From: Trichobilharzia szidati
Taxonomy: Eukaryota > Platyhelminthes > Trematoda > Strigeidida > Schistosomatidae
Length of the DNA: 64,000 bases
Assembly (NCBI GenBank): GCA_944472155.2
Contig: OX235273.1
Span: 9,397,204-9,461,203 of the forward strand
Direction: 5' to 3'
The notes beneath the pieces were generated by a model. The model did not search any database, was not told the DNA's origin, and saw only the letters and a program-made list of their open reading frames with translations. The position numbers were made by a program, and so were the translations under genes. Of this stretch, positions 22,401 to 34,900 are shown piece by piece; the stretch's first letter is position 1; the number at the start of each line of letters is the position of its first letter.

Positions 22401-24715
22401 TATGGTAAGTTACGATGGGCCTGTATAGGCTTAATTACCAGTACTCATTGAATTGTAGGTTTCAGAAGTTACAATGTATAATTAGTGGTTGCTTATATTC
22501 TGATAAACCAATTCATTCCAAAATAATAAAAAAAACACCATAGTTTTCACCGATTTGTCGACTGCAAAACCCTCATAAAAGGATTTATCAACCAACATTC
22601 ATTTTATTGAAGTGCGATACTTAGTTCTTACAGTTAGCTTCGTTAGTCTTTAGAAGTTATAGGTAAATTTCCTGACAAACTAAACGAAATAACAGCACTC
22701 TAAGTCTGCTCTCAAGATGCGTGTAGAGTGTACTTGCTCATTCAAAATCTCCATTAGCTGTCCTCTTGACATTCTTTGAATTCGAACTTAAACCTCGGTG
22801 TTGCAGTCATTAATAAGTTCCCTCTAATTATTTTTTCATAAGTCTGAAAGTTACTACTAATGTATTTAAAACCGCTTGATTTATGTGCAGTGGTAACGGA
22901 GAATAAATTTAGAAGTGGTTAAGATATTCTGAGTTGTCTATAGAGAATTCTTGGAAAGACTAGTGACTTTGCCACGTTTCTTGGACATTCACACTAAACA
23001 AAAATCAACGAATAGTCGTGATATGAGCCTATAATATTTAGTGGATTTTACTAAGGCAGCCACTGGTTATAGTCTGAACGAAGTAAGTAAGTTTTATCGA
23101 TAGCTGTCAAATTTTCTACTCGGAGGACGCTTAGATATCGTCGTACAACTAGGCGGTTTTGTTACTGAAGTAGGGAAACTGAACTAGTTGATAAATCAGG
23201 ATAATATCTAAGGAACATAAAAAATAATCATTTCCGTGCAGTTTCATTCACTTAATGATATTCCTAGTCGGTTGTCTTAGATATTAAGAGGGAGGCAATA
23301 AAAATGCGCTTTGTCACCCCAGTTTAGTTGGACATTTAAAGTCTGTTTAGGGTGATAACTAAACTATTTTCTAAGTACACTGGCAATACTCATTAGTAGT
23401 GATCTCCAGAAACTCTCCCTTACTATTTTTATTTGTATTACAAACACACCCTCAAAAAATTAGTTTGCTAGAAGGACTTACTACACAGATTTAGTCCTTC
23501 TAGATCAAGGTGCTGATCGGGTGAAGTCTTCTGAAAGATCTATAGTGTATGGCTTGCCTCTTTATAATCAAAAGTGATGTTACACACTAAAATATGGTTT
23601 AACAACAGGATATGAAATGGCTAGATATTTTTATCTCTTCGCTTATTTGGGAAGTTTAAGCCGTCCTAGTTAACTGATTATTGATGAGATCTTGGCAGAG
23701 CGACATAAGATGCATTTGACATCCTTCCTAATCGAGCGATGTATCGTGTATATTAATTCTCTGTGGCCTAATTTATGAATGTAAGATATGTCAGCTCAAA
23801 GTAAGAATACAAAGTTTTAACTATAGGTGAGTGGGGTAGTTCGCACTAGGTGAAATCATAGGGCAGAATAAGTAGGTGAATCAGTCAGTGAGGTAGGTGG
23901 TGAATTTGCACGTCAAAAGCCAGCGCCTTCTTAAAAAAGCTGTAGTGAGATAAGGTTGAAATAGGTTCAAGGATATCTAGAACAAAATGTATAGTATGAG
24001 TACTTGAAGCCGGTGACTCTTGTTCTTTAGCATGCAGGGTGTTTCAATTCACGCGGCTGGAGTCCTTGAGTTTCTAAAAATCACAATTGTTAGAACCTTA
24101 GTGATATAGCCTAGAGTTGTTCAGAGTAGATTTACGTATTTAGTGCTGACTGTTCTTTGAAATTCTTCCACAATCGACTGAAGTATTTTTGTTTCTATTC
24201 TGTTCTGTTCTTCTATATGCTTGTTTTTGAGATGTGGTAATCAGGATTCACCCATTTCGATGCAAAATTCTACAGTACTTATTTGTCACATTCAAAGAAG
24301 TAGTAGTTTCAACATATAAATAGCATTTTGAGTCGTTATACTCGCGTTAATTCATTGTGAAAAGCTAGGTATTTGACTAAATAAACTGTTGTGTGTAGGC
24401 ACAAAACGCGTTTAATACAAAATAAACCCCACAGACTGCAGTAAATGCCTATAAAATAGCAGCACCTTCTTCATTAAGTCATTATTGTCAGTCATAGAAT
24501 CTCGCTTATTAAATTTTCTCATCTTTTCCAGCATCCAGCAAAATCCAATAGCACATCAATAATTTAATGAAAAAGGGTTATATTTGGATAACTTAGACTA
24601 ACGGATGATATTTAATAGCGTCGGGTACCTCTGATACTTCCCGCATTATTGGACATTGCTGTTGAAATCTAGTTATTTAGATCGTATTCTTAACTTTTGA
24701 TAGGTAGTAGTATAA
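19420..24715. other. Long unassigned AT-rich region
   Basis: No protein domain, tRNA or named repeat was recognised across about 5.3 kb. Short frames (20121-20360 on -, 21365-21577 on +) have no recognisable features. A perfect 11-bp inverted repeat with a 14-nt loop occurs at 23468-23503 (CTAGAAGGACT and AGTCCTTCTAG). Because SUZ12 coding begins at 25736 directly after a splice acceptor, its promoter and 5' non-coding exon may lie here or further upstream. Nothing in the sequence allows me to place them. Confidence 0.4.
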
Positions 24716-24797
24716 ATGTCTGTCTGTCTGTGGTGACTTGAACTGCCGCACATCAGTGCAAAGTTCTATGTCGAAAACAGACAGACAGACAGACATA
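24716..24797 (+). mobile_element. Ultra-short RTE/SR2-like 3' tail insertion
   Basis: About 80 bp holding only the terminal phrase TGACTTGAACTGCCGCACAT and a tail of CAGACAGACAGACAGACA, preceded by inverted GTCT repeats. It is flanked by a likely target duplication ATAAATG. This is an extreme 5' truncation of the family represented at 33560-34555. Confidence 0.65.
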
Positions 24798-25249
24798 AAT
24801 GAAGGAGGCAGTAGGCATTCTCCTGTCTTGAGGAACCTGGTCAAGTTTTAGCATTTGATAGTCGTCAAAGCTTGTTTTGTATTCTTAGGTTCAAAGTGTA
24901 TTGGGGGGGGGGTTGGTAAAGCTGAACTCCTTGATGTTTATAGTTTGGTGTGGAAATTATAACTAATAGTAGACATTAGACTGAAAATAGTCCTCATTGT
25001 TCGTAATTCGAAAAGCCTAGTTGATTTTTGGTATTTTTTTATGTGGTTCTTTCAGAATTCAATGTTTGAATTAGGCATAACACCAATCAAGTGACTCAAA
25101 TCTATTTTTCTTTTTCAGTACAGTGTGCGCATACTGAGGGATATCGTACTCCTTCCCACAAAGATACTGCGATCATGAACGTTACAGTTGATTGATTATG
25201 CAGTTGCAGTTTCTTCTTTTGTAGTGACAATGCTTAAATTGTTGTCTTT

Positions 25250-25450
25250 TGCTATCTGGTGATTGCGCTAAAATCACCAATTGGTATAGAAGTTAGAATT
25301 CATAAGGCATTGAACCAGCTACCAGTGACTGTGAATGAATGGGTTCCAACTCTGGCAGTGAGTGTGTGTGCTATTGATGAGTTCCAGACTAAGACGAAGC
25401 AGCTGTACAGTACTCTGTTGGTTTTTCAATGGTTCTCTAACTAATATCAA
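25250..25450 (+). mobile_element. SINE family C fragment, decayed hammerhead
   Basis: It has TTGATGAGTTCCAGACTAAG, then ACGAAGCAGCTGTACAG, then GGTTTTTCAATGGTTCTCTA. It lacks C3 of the core (TTGATGA) and the GAAA is changed (GAAG), so it is not expected to cleave. Confidence 0.6.
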
Positions 25451-25735
25451 TCTGAGGTCAAACTTGAAATAATTCAAATCCTTGCAAACTAACTCTTCAA
25501 CAGCATGTTTAATTATTGCGATTATGGGACATATTTGGTCTAATGAATGCAAAGTGTAGTGCGTCTACTCTGAAGAAATTTCAGACCTAGATGCTATTCT
25601 CGTTAACCCAAGACAGCAGGAATTACAGTGTCAACATCTGATCTCCTTTCTCTTTCTGTTGTAATCATGTTTGTAATTCATTTCTAATCTTATATGTATT
25701 CCTTTTCTTTCTTCATTATAGGGCTGTTGCCATCC

Positions 25736-25921
25736 ATGGAATCAACTGAAAAACAAACTCCCAGGCCTGGCAATGCCTGTTGCAATGGTAATAATAATAT
25801 TAAATGCGAAGAGGATCGAACCGCCCCACATATCAATAAATCGGTCAGCAGGACTCCACGTATCAATGGTAAACGGGATACATCGGTATTAAATTTGAGA
25901 AGAGCGAAAGCCCTTGAGAAG
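25736..25921 (+). CDS. SUZ12: SUZ12 coding exon 1
   Basis: It follows an acceptor (TTCATTATAG, exon from 25722) and holds the first in-frame Met (MESTEKQTPRPGNACC). It ends ALEK before donor GTGACT, in phase 0. Residues 1-62 are polar with a basic end (LRRAKALEK). The 14 nt from 25722 to 25735 would be 5' UTR, or coding if an upstream exon exists. Confidence 0.75.
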
Positions 25922-28900
25922 GTGACTTTTCTTTGTCTTTGAAGTTGTTTTTCAAATATTTTTCTCGTTTTAATGACTGATTGGTTTCAACATAGAACTC
26001 TGAGCGGCGGTGCAGCAGTTCGAGTTGCCACATTCCTTCCATGTGGCACACAAAGCACAAGAAGAGAGTAAAGAGAGATTCAAAAGGGAGAGAGAGAGAG
26101 AGATAATAAACAGAAGTGGGAGTGAGGGAAAAAGAATCGTATTATTGAAGAACAGTAGTTCTATTCGATATGACAAATCATAAAGACTGAATGCATCTGC
26201 GCCAGCCATCACTGAGAACGATTTCGAGCCAGCCATATCACCAGTTGTCTCCAGGGTGTCTACACCTCCCTACGTGGCTTAAACAAACTGTTGTGGATTT
26301 CATTGACTGATTAATCCATGTTTCGGTTTGATCACCACCAGCTAACTTTTTTCCAACCTGATCAACCCTGTGTCAGCTAACATTGACCGCCGAGGAAGGC
26401 GATGGCTAGGGATGCATGCGTAACACATATCCTAATCATCTCAATCGATTCACCTCCACAACCTCATCGATCGAGTATTTCCCTCCTTACCTAACACTTG
26501 GCACCTTACTGCGTGCTCTCTGAAGATAATCAAACTTTATCTCTCAGTGGGTTTGTTTTTGTACGCATCAAACCTATCGTTCAGGTGTGTACTATAATGC
26601 TTTTTGGCTTCCATCGTTATCAGTGCACACAGAGTGAAGAGGAAGTGAAGAGCCATTAAGTAGAGGAGTTGCAGTAGTAGAAGGAAGGCAAGATAATTGG
26701 GATGAAGATGAAGACAAAGGTGAGTGAGGATTAGAGAGGTTTCGCGTGCACTTCGGATTGTGAGGGCGATTGTTACTTCCCGGCTGCCCACACCGTGGAA
26801 GTTGGTTGCGTGACCGCAGAGCCCAGGGGACAACTGCTTGAGGCCGGTCACACACGGCCTGTTTTCGTTTGTTGTTTTTCATTACTCATTCTGTTTCACT
26901 CTTATACTTATCTAAACTCTATTGATTCTCTTCTCTCATTTTCCTGTCTACCTTTGTGTGCTATTTGGAACGTGGCAACTCGAACTGCTGCACTTCGGTG
27001 CCAAGTTCTATGTTGAATCCAGCAGCAGCAGCAGCAGTACTATAATGCTTTTGTAAACAGACCTTAGGCCTGAGATGAATGTGTTTCTAAAATTACCTGA
27101 AGCTTAATGACCTTATTTCCTAAATGCTATAGATGTCGGTATTTTTTAGTAGATGAGTGTGGTTGGGTTGAGTTAATTGATAATTTTCCGCAAAGTCTTA
27201 CATTGTATCCTGATAATAAGGAATCTGATTGACACGTATTCTTGGGGGATAGGGTGGGGTGGGGAAAGTAATATTTTGAGTATCAGCAGATGAAATATCC
27301 TCAGATGGTGGAAGCGGGGGTGGGTGGGTGAATCAATGAATATTTACGTAGAATCATTTCATGACGACTGTGTACCACTTACAGTCTCATAGTCTTCTCA
27401 AGTGCAACAATGGCTGCTTTAAGGGAAAATAGGCTACAATTATAAACAGACGTGAAGTGAAATCTGAACCAATCAAACACTTTTTTTTTAGAACGAATGT
27501 GTTTGTTTTTCGCATGTCTAACATTCTACTGTTTTGCAGATGACCAGTTCATATTTACGCTTTCTGCACTATATATATGTATATATATTTCTAAGGTAAA
27601 ATAACTGGGTTGATTATATATTCAGACTGAATTTCTATCTGATGAAATAAAAGAGAGCTTATGTGTGTGGTTTGAGGGGTCAAATTGTATGCAAAACGTT
27701 TTGGTTATGTTTGATTACAGCTAGGCATGTTTTTTCTCTTCCGAAGGGCATATAAGATTCATTCTTAGCAATACAATTCATTTTTATTTCAGGCTAAGTG
27801 GCTCGCCATCATGGGGCACTCTGGATTGTTTTTATTAGATGGTTGGGCGGGGGTGGGGTGGGAAGAATCACAAGGAATCTGTGGACCTCAGTTTCGTGCT
27901 TGTCGGCACTCGTCAACAAGACGTATATGGAATCTTGAAAGAACTATTGTCCCTTTTAAAATCTGAAACCCCCGGTACCACAGTCAGATAGGTTATCATT
28001 TAGCTATTCAAACTCGCAGTTCATCCCCTGCAGTACTGTGTGACTTGAGTGCGAATCTTAGAAGGGGAAAGAGTTTTTCCATGATTCTGTATATACGTTT
28101 TGCTGATGAGTGCCAACAACCACGAAACTTGGGTCCAAGGTTTCCTGACGATTGCCTCCAGCCATCTGATAACAACAATTCAGAGTGCACCGTGATGGCG
28201 AGCCACCTAATATGGTCACCTGATTGCAAAGTTGACTGATAGAATCCAGCCTGCACCAAACATACCAAGCACTAGACACATTACACTAGTTACTACCTTC
28301 TGTCCAATCAAAGTATCTAACACAGTCCTGCTGGAGGTCAATTGTAAGCCCGAGTAGTTCAGTGGTAACATCTCTGACTGCAGAACTGGGTGATGGTGGT
28401 GGTGGTGACACGGGTTCGAATCTCAGAAGGGACATGAATTCCTTTCAGGTTGCATATACGTCTTCCTTCTGATGATTGCCTCCAGTTATCTAACAACAAA
28501 CTCAAATCTTATTTGACTAAGCATCGATCGCTTTTCCTAATTCACACTAACTCTTTAGACTGACAGATTACCCAAATACAGAATTGTTGTTCCTGAGTCA
28601 TTTGCCTTCTAAAATAACAAGTAAATAGGACTTATTATTCCTTGGAACGCACACACTGCACTCCAGACACCAACTCTAACTAAAATATGTTATATATAAT
28701 TATACCATCATTGTCTCGATGACTAAATCAGAGACATTATAGATTATATAGGGTTACTATTGGTAGAACATTTGTCACTTCTGTTCATGTCTTTCGTGGT
28801 AATAGAAAGGAAATACGTATATATTTATCGCTTGATGAATGAATTCCTTTGTCTAACTTAAATTAAAAGTGGTAGTTACACTAGTTTTGGGTATTTGTCT

Positions 28901-31900
28901 CCTAACTATGGCTATCATCTGGTAGTTATATTTTTCCCTCTTAATTTTATTAAAGAAACACTATTATTATTATTCCCTTGGGTTCCGAGTAGAATATAGC
29001 GCTTCAACAGCACATCACCATTTTGTCCTGTTCTCTGCAGTGACAACTAGTGGTGTGTCCGTCAGGGATGCCCACTATTCCCATTTCTATTCAACTGCAT
29101 CATAGATGTACTAATGTACTTAACCCTAAGTGACTTCAGCGACTCAGGAATTGACCTGGCCATTGAGAGTGGGAGAAATGAAAAGCCCGGCTAGCTATCT
29201 TTGATCATAGGTGCCTGCGTTCTATCTCCCGGGTGAAGTGGTATGATAAGGTGACCAATATTGAGGTGTGGCATCGGTCGAGTGTTAGGTAAGGAGGCAG
29301 GGGAAATCAATCGACGAGGCTGTGAAATTACATCGATTGAGATGGTTAGGACATGTGCTACGCATGCCTAGCCTAGCCATCGCCTTCCTCGACAGGCAAT
29401 GTTTTCTGACATAGGGTCAGTCTGGAAAAGGGCTAGCGGTGGTCAAACCAAAACATGGCACCAATCAATGAAATCCACAACAGTTAGTTTAAGCCAGCTA
29501 GTCACTTAGGAAAGTGTAGACTTCCTGACTGGTTGGGGTTCTCGAGACGGTAAAAACCAATAAATGCTGGCGACAATTGGTGATATGGCTGGCTCAAAAT
29601 CGTTGTTCTCAGTGATGGGTGGCGCAGATGCATCCGCTCCTTGTGACTTATAATACCCAACAAAACTATATTGTTCTTCGTTATTACTATTCCTGTCTAC
29701 TGTCTCTATTATGCATTTCTTTTTACTTTCTTCTCTTGCTTTGTGTGCTACATGGAGGAAGTGTAGTGACTTGAACTGCTGCACATCGATGCAAGCTTCT
29801 CTCTATGTTGAAAACAGACAGACTGACCTCTTCAGCTGTCCCAACGATTGCCCATAAGCTGTCATCCCTTCCATCTCACCCTCTGGCAGTCAACTCATCA
29901 TTTCTTATTCGTGTTCCACTGAAGGAGTAGCCTGAAGCGTGATGTCCATCTTTATTCCCTCCGGCACATTTTTATTGCATGAACAGTAGGTTCTTGATTG
30001 TTTCATTCCCAGAGTTTCTTGTTGCTAATTCTTTCTGGTCTTTTGGCCATCTTGATCTTCAGTATGGTGATGAAGCCAGCGAAGGCAGTTGTTGATGAAA
30101 GTGTCTGCAGTAGCCTGTTGGGAATACTTTTCATGACTCACCAAGTTTCTGAAGCCTATAGAACTGACTTAACATCGACGCTGAAGATCCAAATTATCTC
30201 CTTTATTCAGAGTGCAGAAGATTTCAAAACTGATTTCAGAATGATGAAGGTCTGACTTGACTTTCTGATTCTGGTTGTGACATTCTTTAGCTGATACGTT
30301 GCTGCTTAGATAAGTGAAACAAGTGACGTCATTTCAAATTTATTCCGTTCATAGATATTGGTGTTTGTTGTTGTTGTTGTGATTCGCGAGTTGGTTGGTC
30401 GGTTGGTTGCATTCATCATCTCCACCTTCTCTACGTCCACTTGAATTCCTGTCTTTGTCGCTTTTTCCGCCAACTTTTTTGATTAAAGGAACGCATTATT
30501 GTCGATGTTTTTGTTTTTTTACATTATAGGCATTAAAACGTGAAAAATCGATACTATTATTTTCTTTTTATATGACAGGAAACATTTATGAGAGATGGTT
30601 AAGTCTTTTTTATATCCCATATTGATGTTTTATTCATGGATTATCATTAACTGGTTTGAGTGTAGACGTATCTTACCGAGTGACAGGTTTTTTTTCGAAA
30701 CACAAATTCCAGTTTCAACCGTATCATCTTACTCTTAACGTGTGTGTAATATGAGCGAGTGAGGTAATTAAACACGTAAACTGTCTCACTTATTGCGCTT
30801 ATTTTATTTTTGATAATAGCTTGATTCCACATCGGATTATTATTATTGGTACAAGTATGGAATTTTCAGTATGTGATATCGGTAGCCCAAATTTTGCAGG
30901 TCGATCGATTGATAACAGGTGTGCGTTGGCTGGGGATCGAACCCCGGACCGTGTGAATGGTCAGCGAGAGTCCTAACCGCTGTGCCGCACTGACGGTTGG
31001 AGGTAATCGCTAGGAAGCCCTCTCTGGGTCTGGTTTGCATGCTGGTTGATGGCACTCACCAGTAGTGTCAGCATATCCCTTCTGAAATTCAGAACTCCGA
31101 GTCACTCAGTGCTGCAGTCAGTGACGTTACTACCACTGTGCTAATCGGGCTCGCGATTAATCACGTCCTGTAGGGGAGTGTATTGGCTACTTTGATTGGG
31201 ACACTAGGTAGTAAGTGTCATGCGTCTAGACCGACAGAAATCAGTCTGCATCTGACAAAGAATTAGACTCATGACACTAATTACTGCCTAGTGTCCAATC
31301 ACGGTGTCTCATGTTTCTGTGGAACTGTGTTAACCACGGATAGGGAGAGTTCGCTTGCTTTTTAACGAAATTACACCGTTAATGATAGTTCAGGCAAAAT
31401 ATGTGATTACTCATGTAGAGTCAGGTATCTTTCTCAGCTATGCGGTTTTTTCTACTGCTTGGCTAGAAAACAGGCCATTAAATATTTAAGATCTACAGAT
31501 GTTTTAGATACATAAGCATATGCATACCTCATCCTCATAGGAATTACTCTCATTTGGCGAAGCTTTATGTTATCAATGTGGAAGTTGTTTTCTTTTTGGA
31601 TTACCCGATGCAGAAAGAGAATCAGCCCAAGGGTTAACCGTTCGAGGGCGATCAGACATAGCCTGTCAGAATTGGTTCTTAGATTTGTTTTCGTAGGTTG
31701 ATTCGGGATGCACATTTTTTGAGGGTTCGACCTTCTCTAACCCTCTACCCTCTTCAGAGTGGACAGATAGCATAGCTAACATGCTGTTACATCCGTGTTC
31801 CTCAGGAGTATGACTTTACCTACACCCTCCTAACATAGCGTAAAGAAGTTACACTATGACGGAAACTGCTTCCAGTCTAATGTCTATCCTAACGACCTTT

Positions 31901-34900
31901 TTTGGTATGGTAAGAGCTTTAGGACATACCAGTTCCAGCCAGTGTAAGTCGCTGGGTTATTGGGATATGCAAGTTTGACCACCACGTCAAGATAGTAGCT
32001 GTCGTTTGTGAATGGAGTTCATCTTAACTGACTTCAGCGACATAGCGTTTGTTTGACTTGTTACCAGGGTATAGTTTTGTGTTGTCTTAGAGTATGCAGG
32101 TGATATAGTCCTCCCACCTGGGTGAAGACGCTGACAAATTGCAGAGTTTTCCGAACACTTTGAGGGGCAGCAATCTTTGAATGTTTGACATGAGATTTAC
32201 TCCTGTCAGGTGTAATATGATGCTACAGGACTGGAGTATATCAACTCCTGGTTGGTGGGGCGTGTTGACCGCTTCACTTATTTGAGAAGTTAAATCACTC
32301 CCAGCGGGTTGATCGCTAACTAAATCTTAGTATGGATATAGAAGGCTCGTTTGGCATTCGCCTGCCAACTTACGCCACCTCTGGCTTAGTAGACGTGAAA
32401 TCCGGCTGGCTATCGATCAAAGGACATATGTACTGCTCAACAGTTTGTTCCCTCCTTCTTTATTACTGGCTGTGAGAAATGGCCATTGAGAGTGGAAGAC
32501 ATGAGAAATATTTTGCAATTATTTTAAGCCATGTAAGGAGGTGTAGACATCCTGACTAGTTAAGGTTCTCGGAATGGTAAGAACCAATGAAGACTGGAGA
32601 CAATTGGTAATATCTATGAAACACAAAATAATTGAGCAAAGAATATCCTTTTCGATAATTTCCTCTTCTGGCTCTACAATTATATATCTATGTTTATATA
32701 CACAGAATATTCTAGAATTGTAGTCAATAACAATATTAGTGTTTTTTAAATAGTATCGATTTGCTAAGTAAGATCGCGATGGAATTACAGTTCATTAAAG
32801 ATGCTTAAATTATAATAAGCATAAAAATGTTATAGCAAATAGAATATGAAATAAAATTAAGGAAATCTCTACAAAACGTTGGGGATCATTCGAACCTAGA
32901 TGGCTAGCGGGATAAGGGCAATGTCTGAACTAGCTTCTTTTGGATACATAAATTAGGCTTCTTAATATGGATCCCAATGGCCAGTCTCAACAATATTTAG
33001 TAAACTAACTCTTAAGGCGAAGTTAGGATTTGTCGGTGGCACAGCGGTTAGGACTCTCGCCGACCATGCACATGGTTCGGGGTTCGATCCCCAGCCGACG
33101 CACACCTGATATCAATTGGTCGGCCTGCAAAATTTGGGCTACCGATATCGCATGCTGAAAATTCTATACTTGTACCAATAATAACACGGTGTGGAATCAG
33201 GCTACAATCAAAATAAAATGACTTTGAAAGTCTGGTTGACATCAATCTTGTGTTCTGTATCCACAAGATGAGATAGAATAGCGCTACGAATAGATTTTTT
33301 TTGTCCTTTACTTAGCCACACAGGTAGGTGATGTTCGCAAGTCTGACTATGAACATGCTTAATTGTGCGACCTATGTAACTGGCTCCATAGGAGCAGTTA
33401 AATTGCTAGACGTAGCTGGCTTAAAATCGTTCTCAGTGATGGCTGGCGCAGATGCATTCACTCCTTGTGATTTATCATATTCATTAAACTCTCATGGTTT
33501 GTTTTTTCTCTTCTTTTGAATCTCTCTTATTTTATGTTCTACATGGACTGAACATTTACATCTACTGAACATCTTGAGCAACAATCTTCGTATGTTTGGC
33601 ATGCGATTAGCCCCTGTAAAATGTAAGATAATGTTGCAGGATTGGACTACACCGACTCCTAGATTACAAATAGGAAGTGAAGTGGTAGAGCACGTTGACC
33701 GCTTCACTTACTTGGGAAGTACCATCAGCCCCAACGGGTTGATCTCCGACGAAATGTCAGCACGAATACAGAGAGCTAGGTTCGCATATGCCAGTTTACG
33801 CCGTCTCTGGCGTAGACGTGATATCCGACTATCGACCAAAGGGCGTGTGTACTGCTCAGCAGTCCACTCCGTCCTCCTTTATGGCTGTGAGACCTGGCCA
33901 TTGAGAGCAGAAGACATGAAAAGATTATCTGTGTTCGATCATAGGTGTCTGCGTTCGATCTCCCGCGTGAAGTGGTATAATAAGGTGAGCAATATTGAGG
34001 TTAGGCATCGAGTGCTAGGTAAGGAGGGGAAATTAATCGACGAAACTGTGGAATTACATCGACTGAGATGGTTAGGACATGTGTTACGTATGCCTAGTCA
34101 TCGCCTTCCTCGACGGGCAATGTTAGCTGATATAGGGCCAGGCTGGAAAAGAGCTAGCGGCGGTCAAACGAAAACATGGCACCAGTCAATGAAATCCACA
34201 ACAGTTACTCTAAGCCACGTAGGAAGGTGTAGACTTCCTGGTTCGGGTCCTCGGGACGGTAAAAACCAATGGTTGGAAACAATTGGTGATATGGCTCAAA
34301 AGCGTTCTCAATGGCTGGTGCAGATGCATCCACTCCTTGTGACTGACTTACGATTTCCAATTAAACTGTTTTATTCTTCGTTATTACTATTCCTTTGTCT
34401 CACACCTCTGTTTACTGTCTGTATTATGCAGTTCTTCTACTTTCTTCTCTTGCTTTGTGTGCTACATGGAGGGAGTGTGGCGACTTGAACTGCCGCACAT
34501 ATGTGCAAAGTTCTATGTCGGAAACCGACCGATCGACCGACCGTTCTACATGGAATGTGTTAGCAACTTTTTATCCGGTGCACTTCTGTACAAAGTTCTA
34601 TGTTGAAACACTCAGTATATATATGTGCTTCATCTCTTTAATCATATTACTTCCTTATTAACTGGATAATGTAACGCAATGTGAAATTTTGTTTTCCCCC
34701 CGTTCTAACTTATTCAGACTAGACGTCAACGTGGAGTTTACTGTTGTATTGCTAGTTGTTCTAATGTTCACAGTCTAAAGTCAAGACAAGGTACACATAC
34801 TGTTGTCTACGCCGCAAAAAGACAATACAGGCGTCGTGTTATTCCCAATGGACTGTGTCAGGCTTACAAATATCCTGAAATCACAACAGAGAATGGCTCT

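Noticed and set aside
29998..30255. 85-codon + frame with signal-peptide-like start
   Set aside because: The opposite strand encodes recognisable RTE reverse transcriptase remains (KLAEKATKTGIQV), so this frame is antisense noise.
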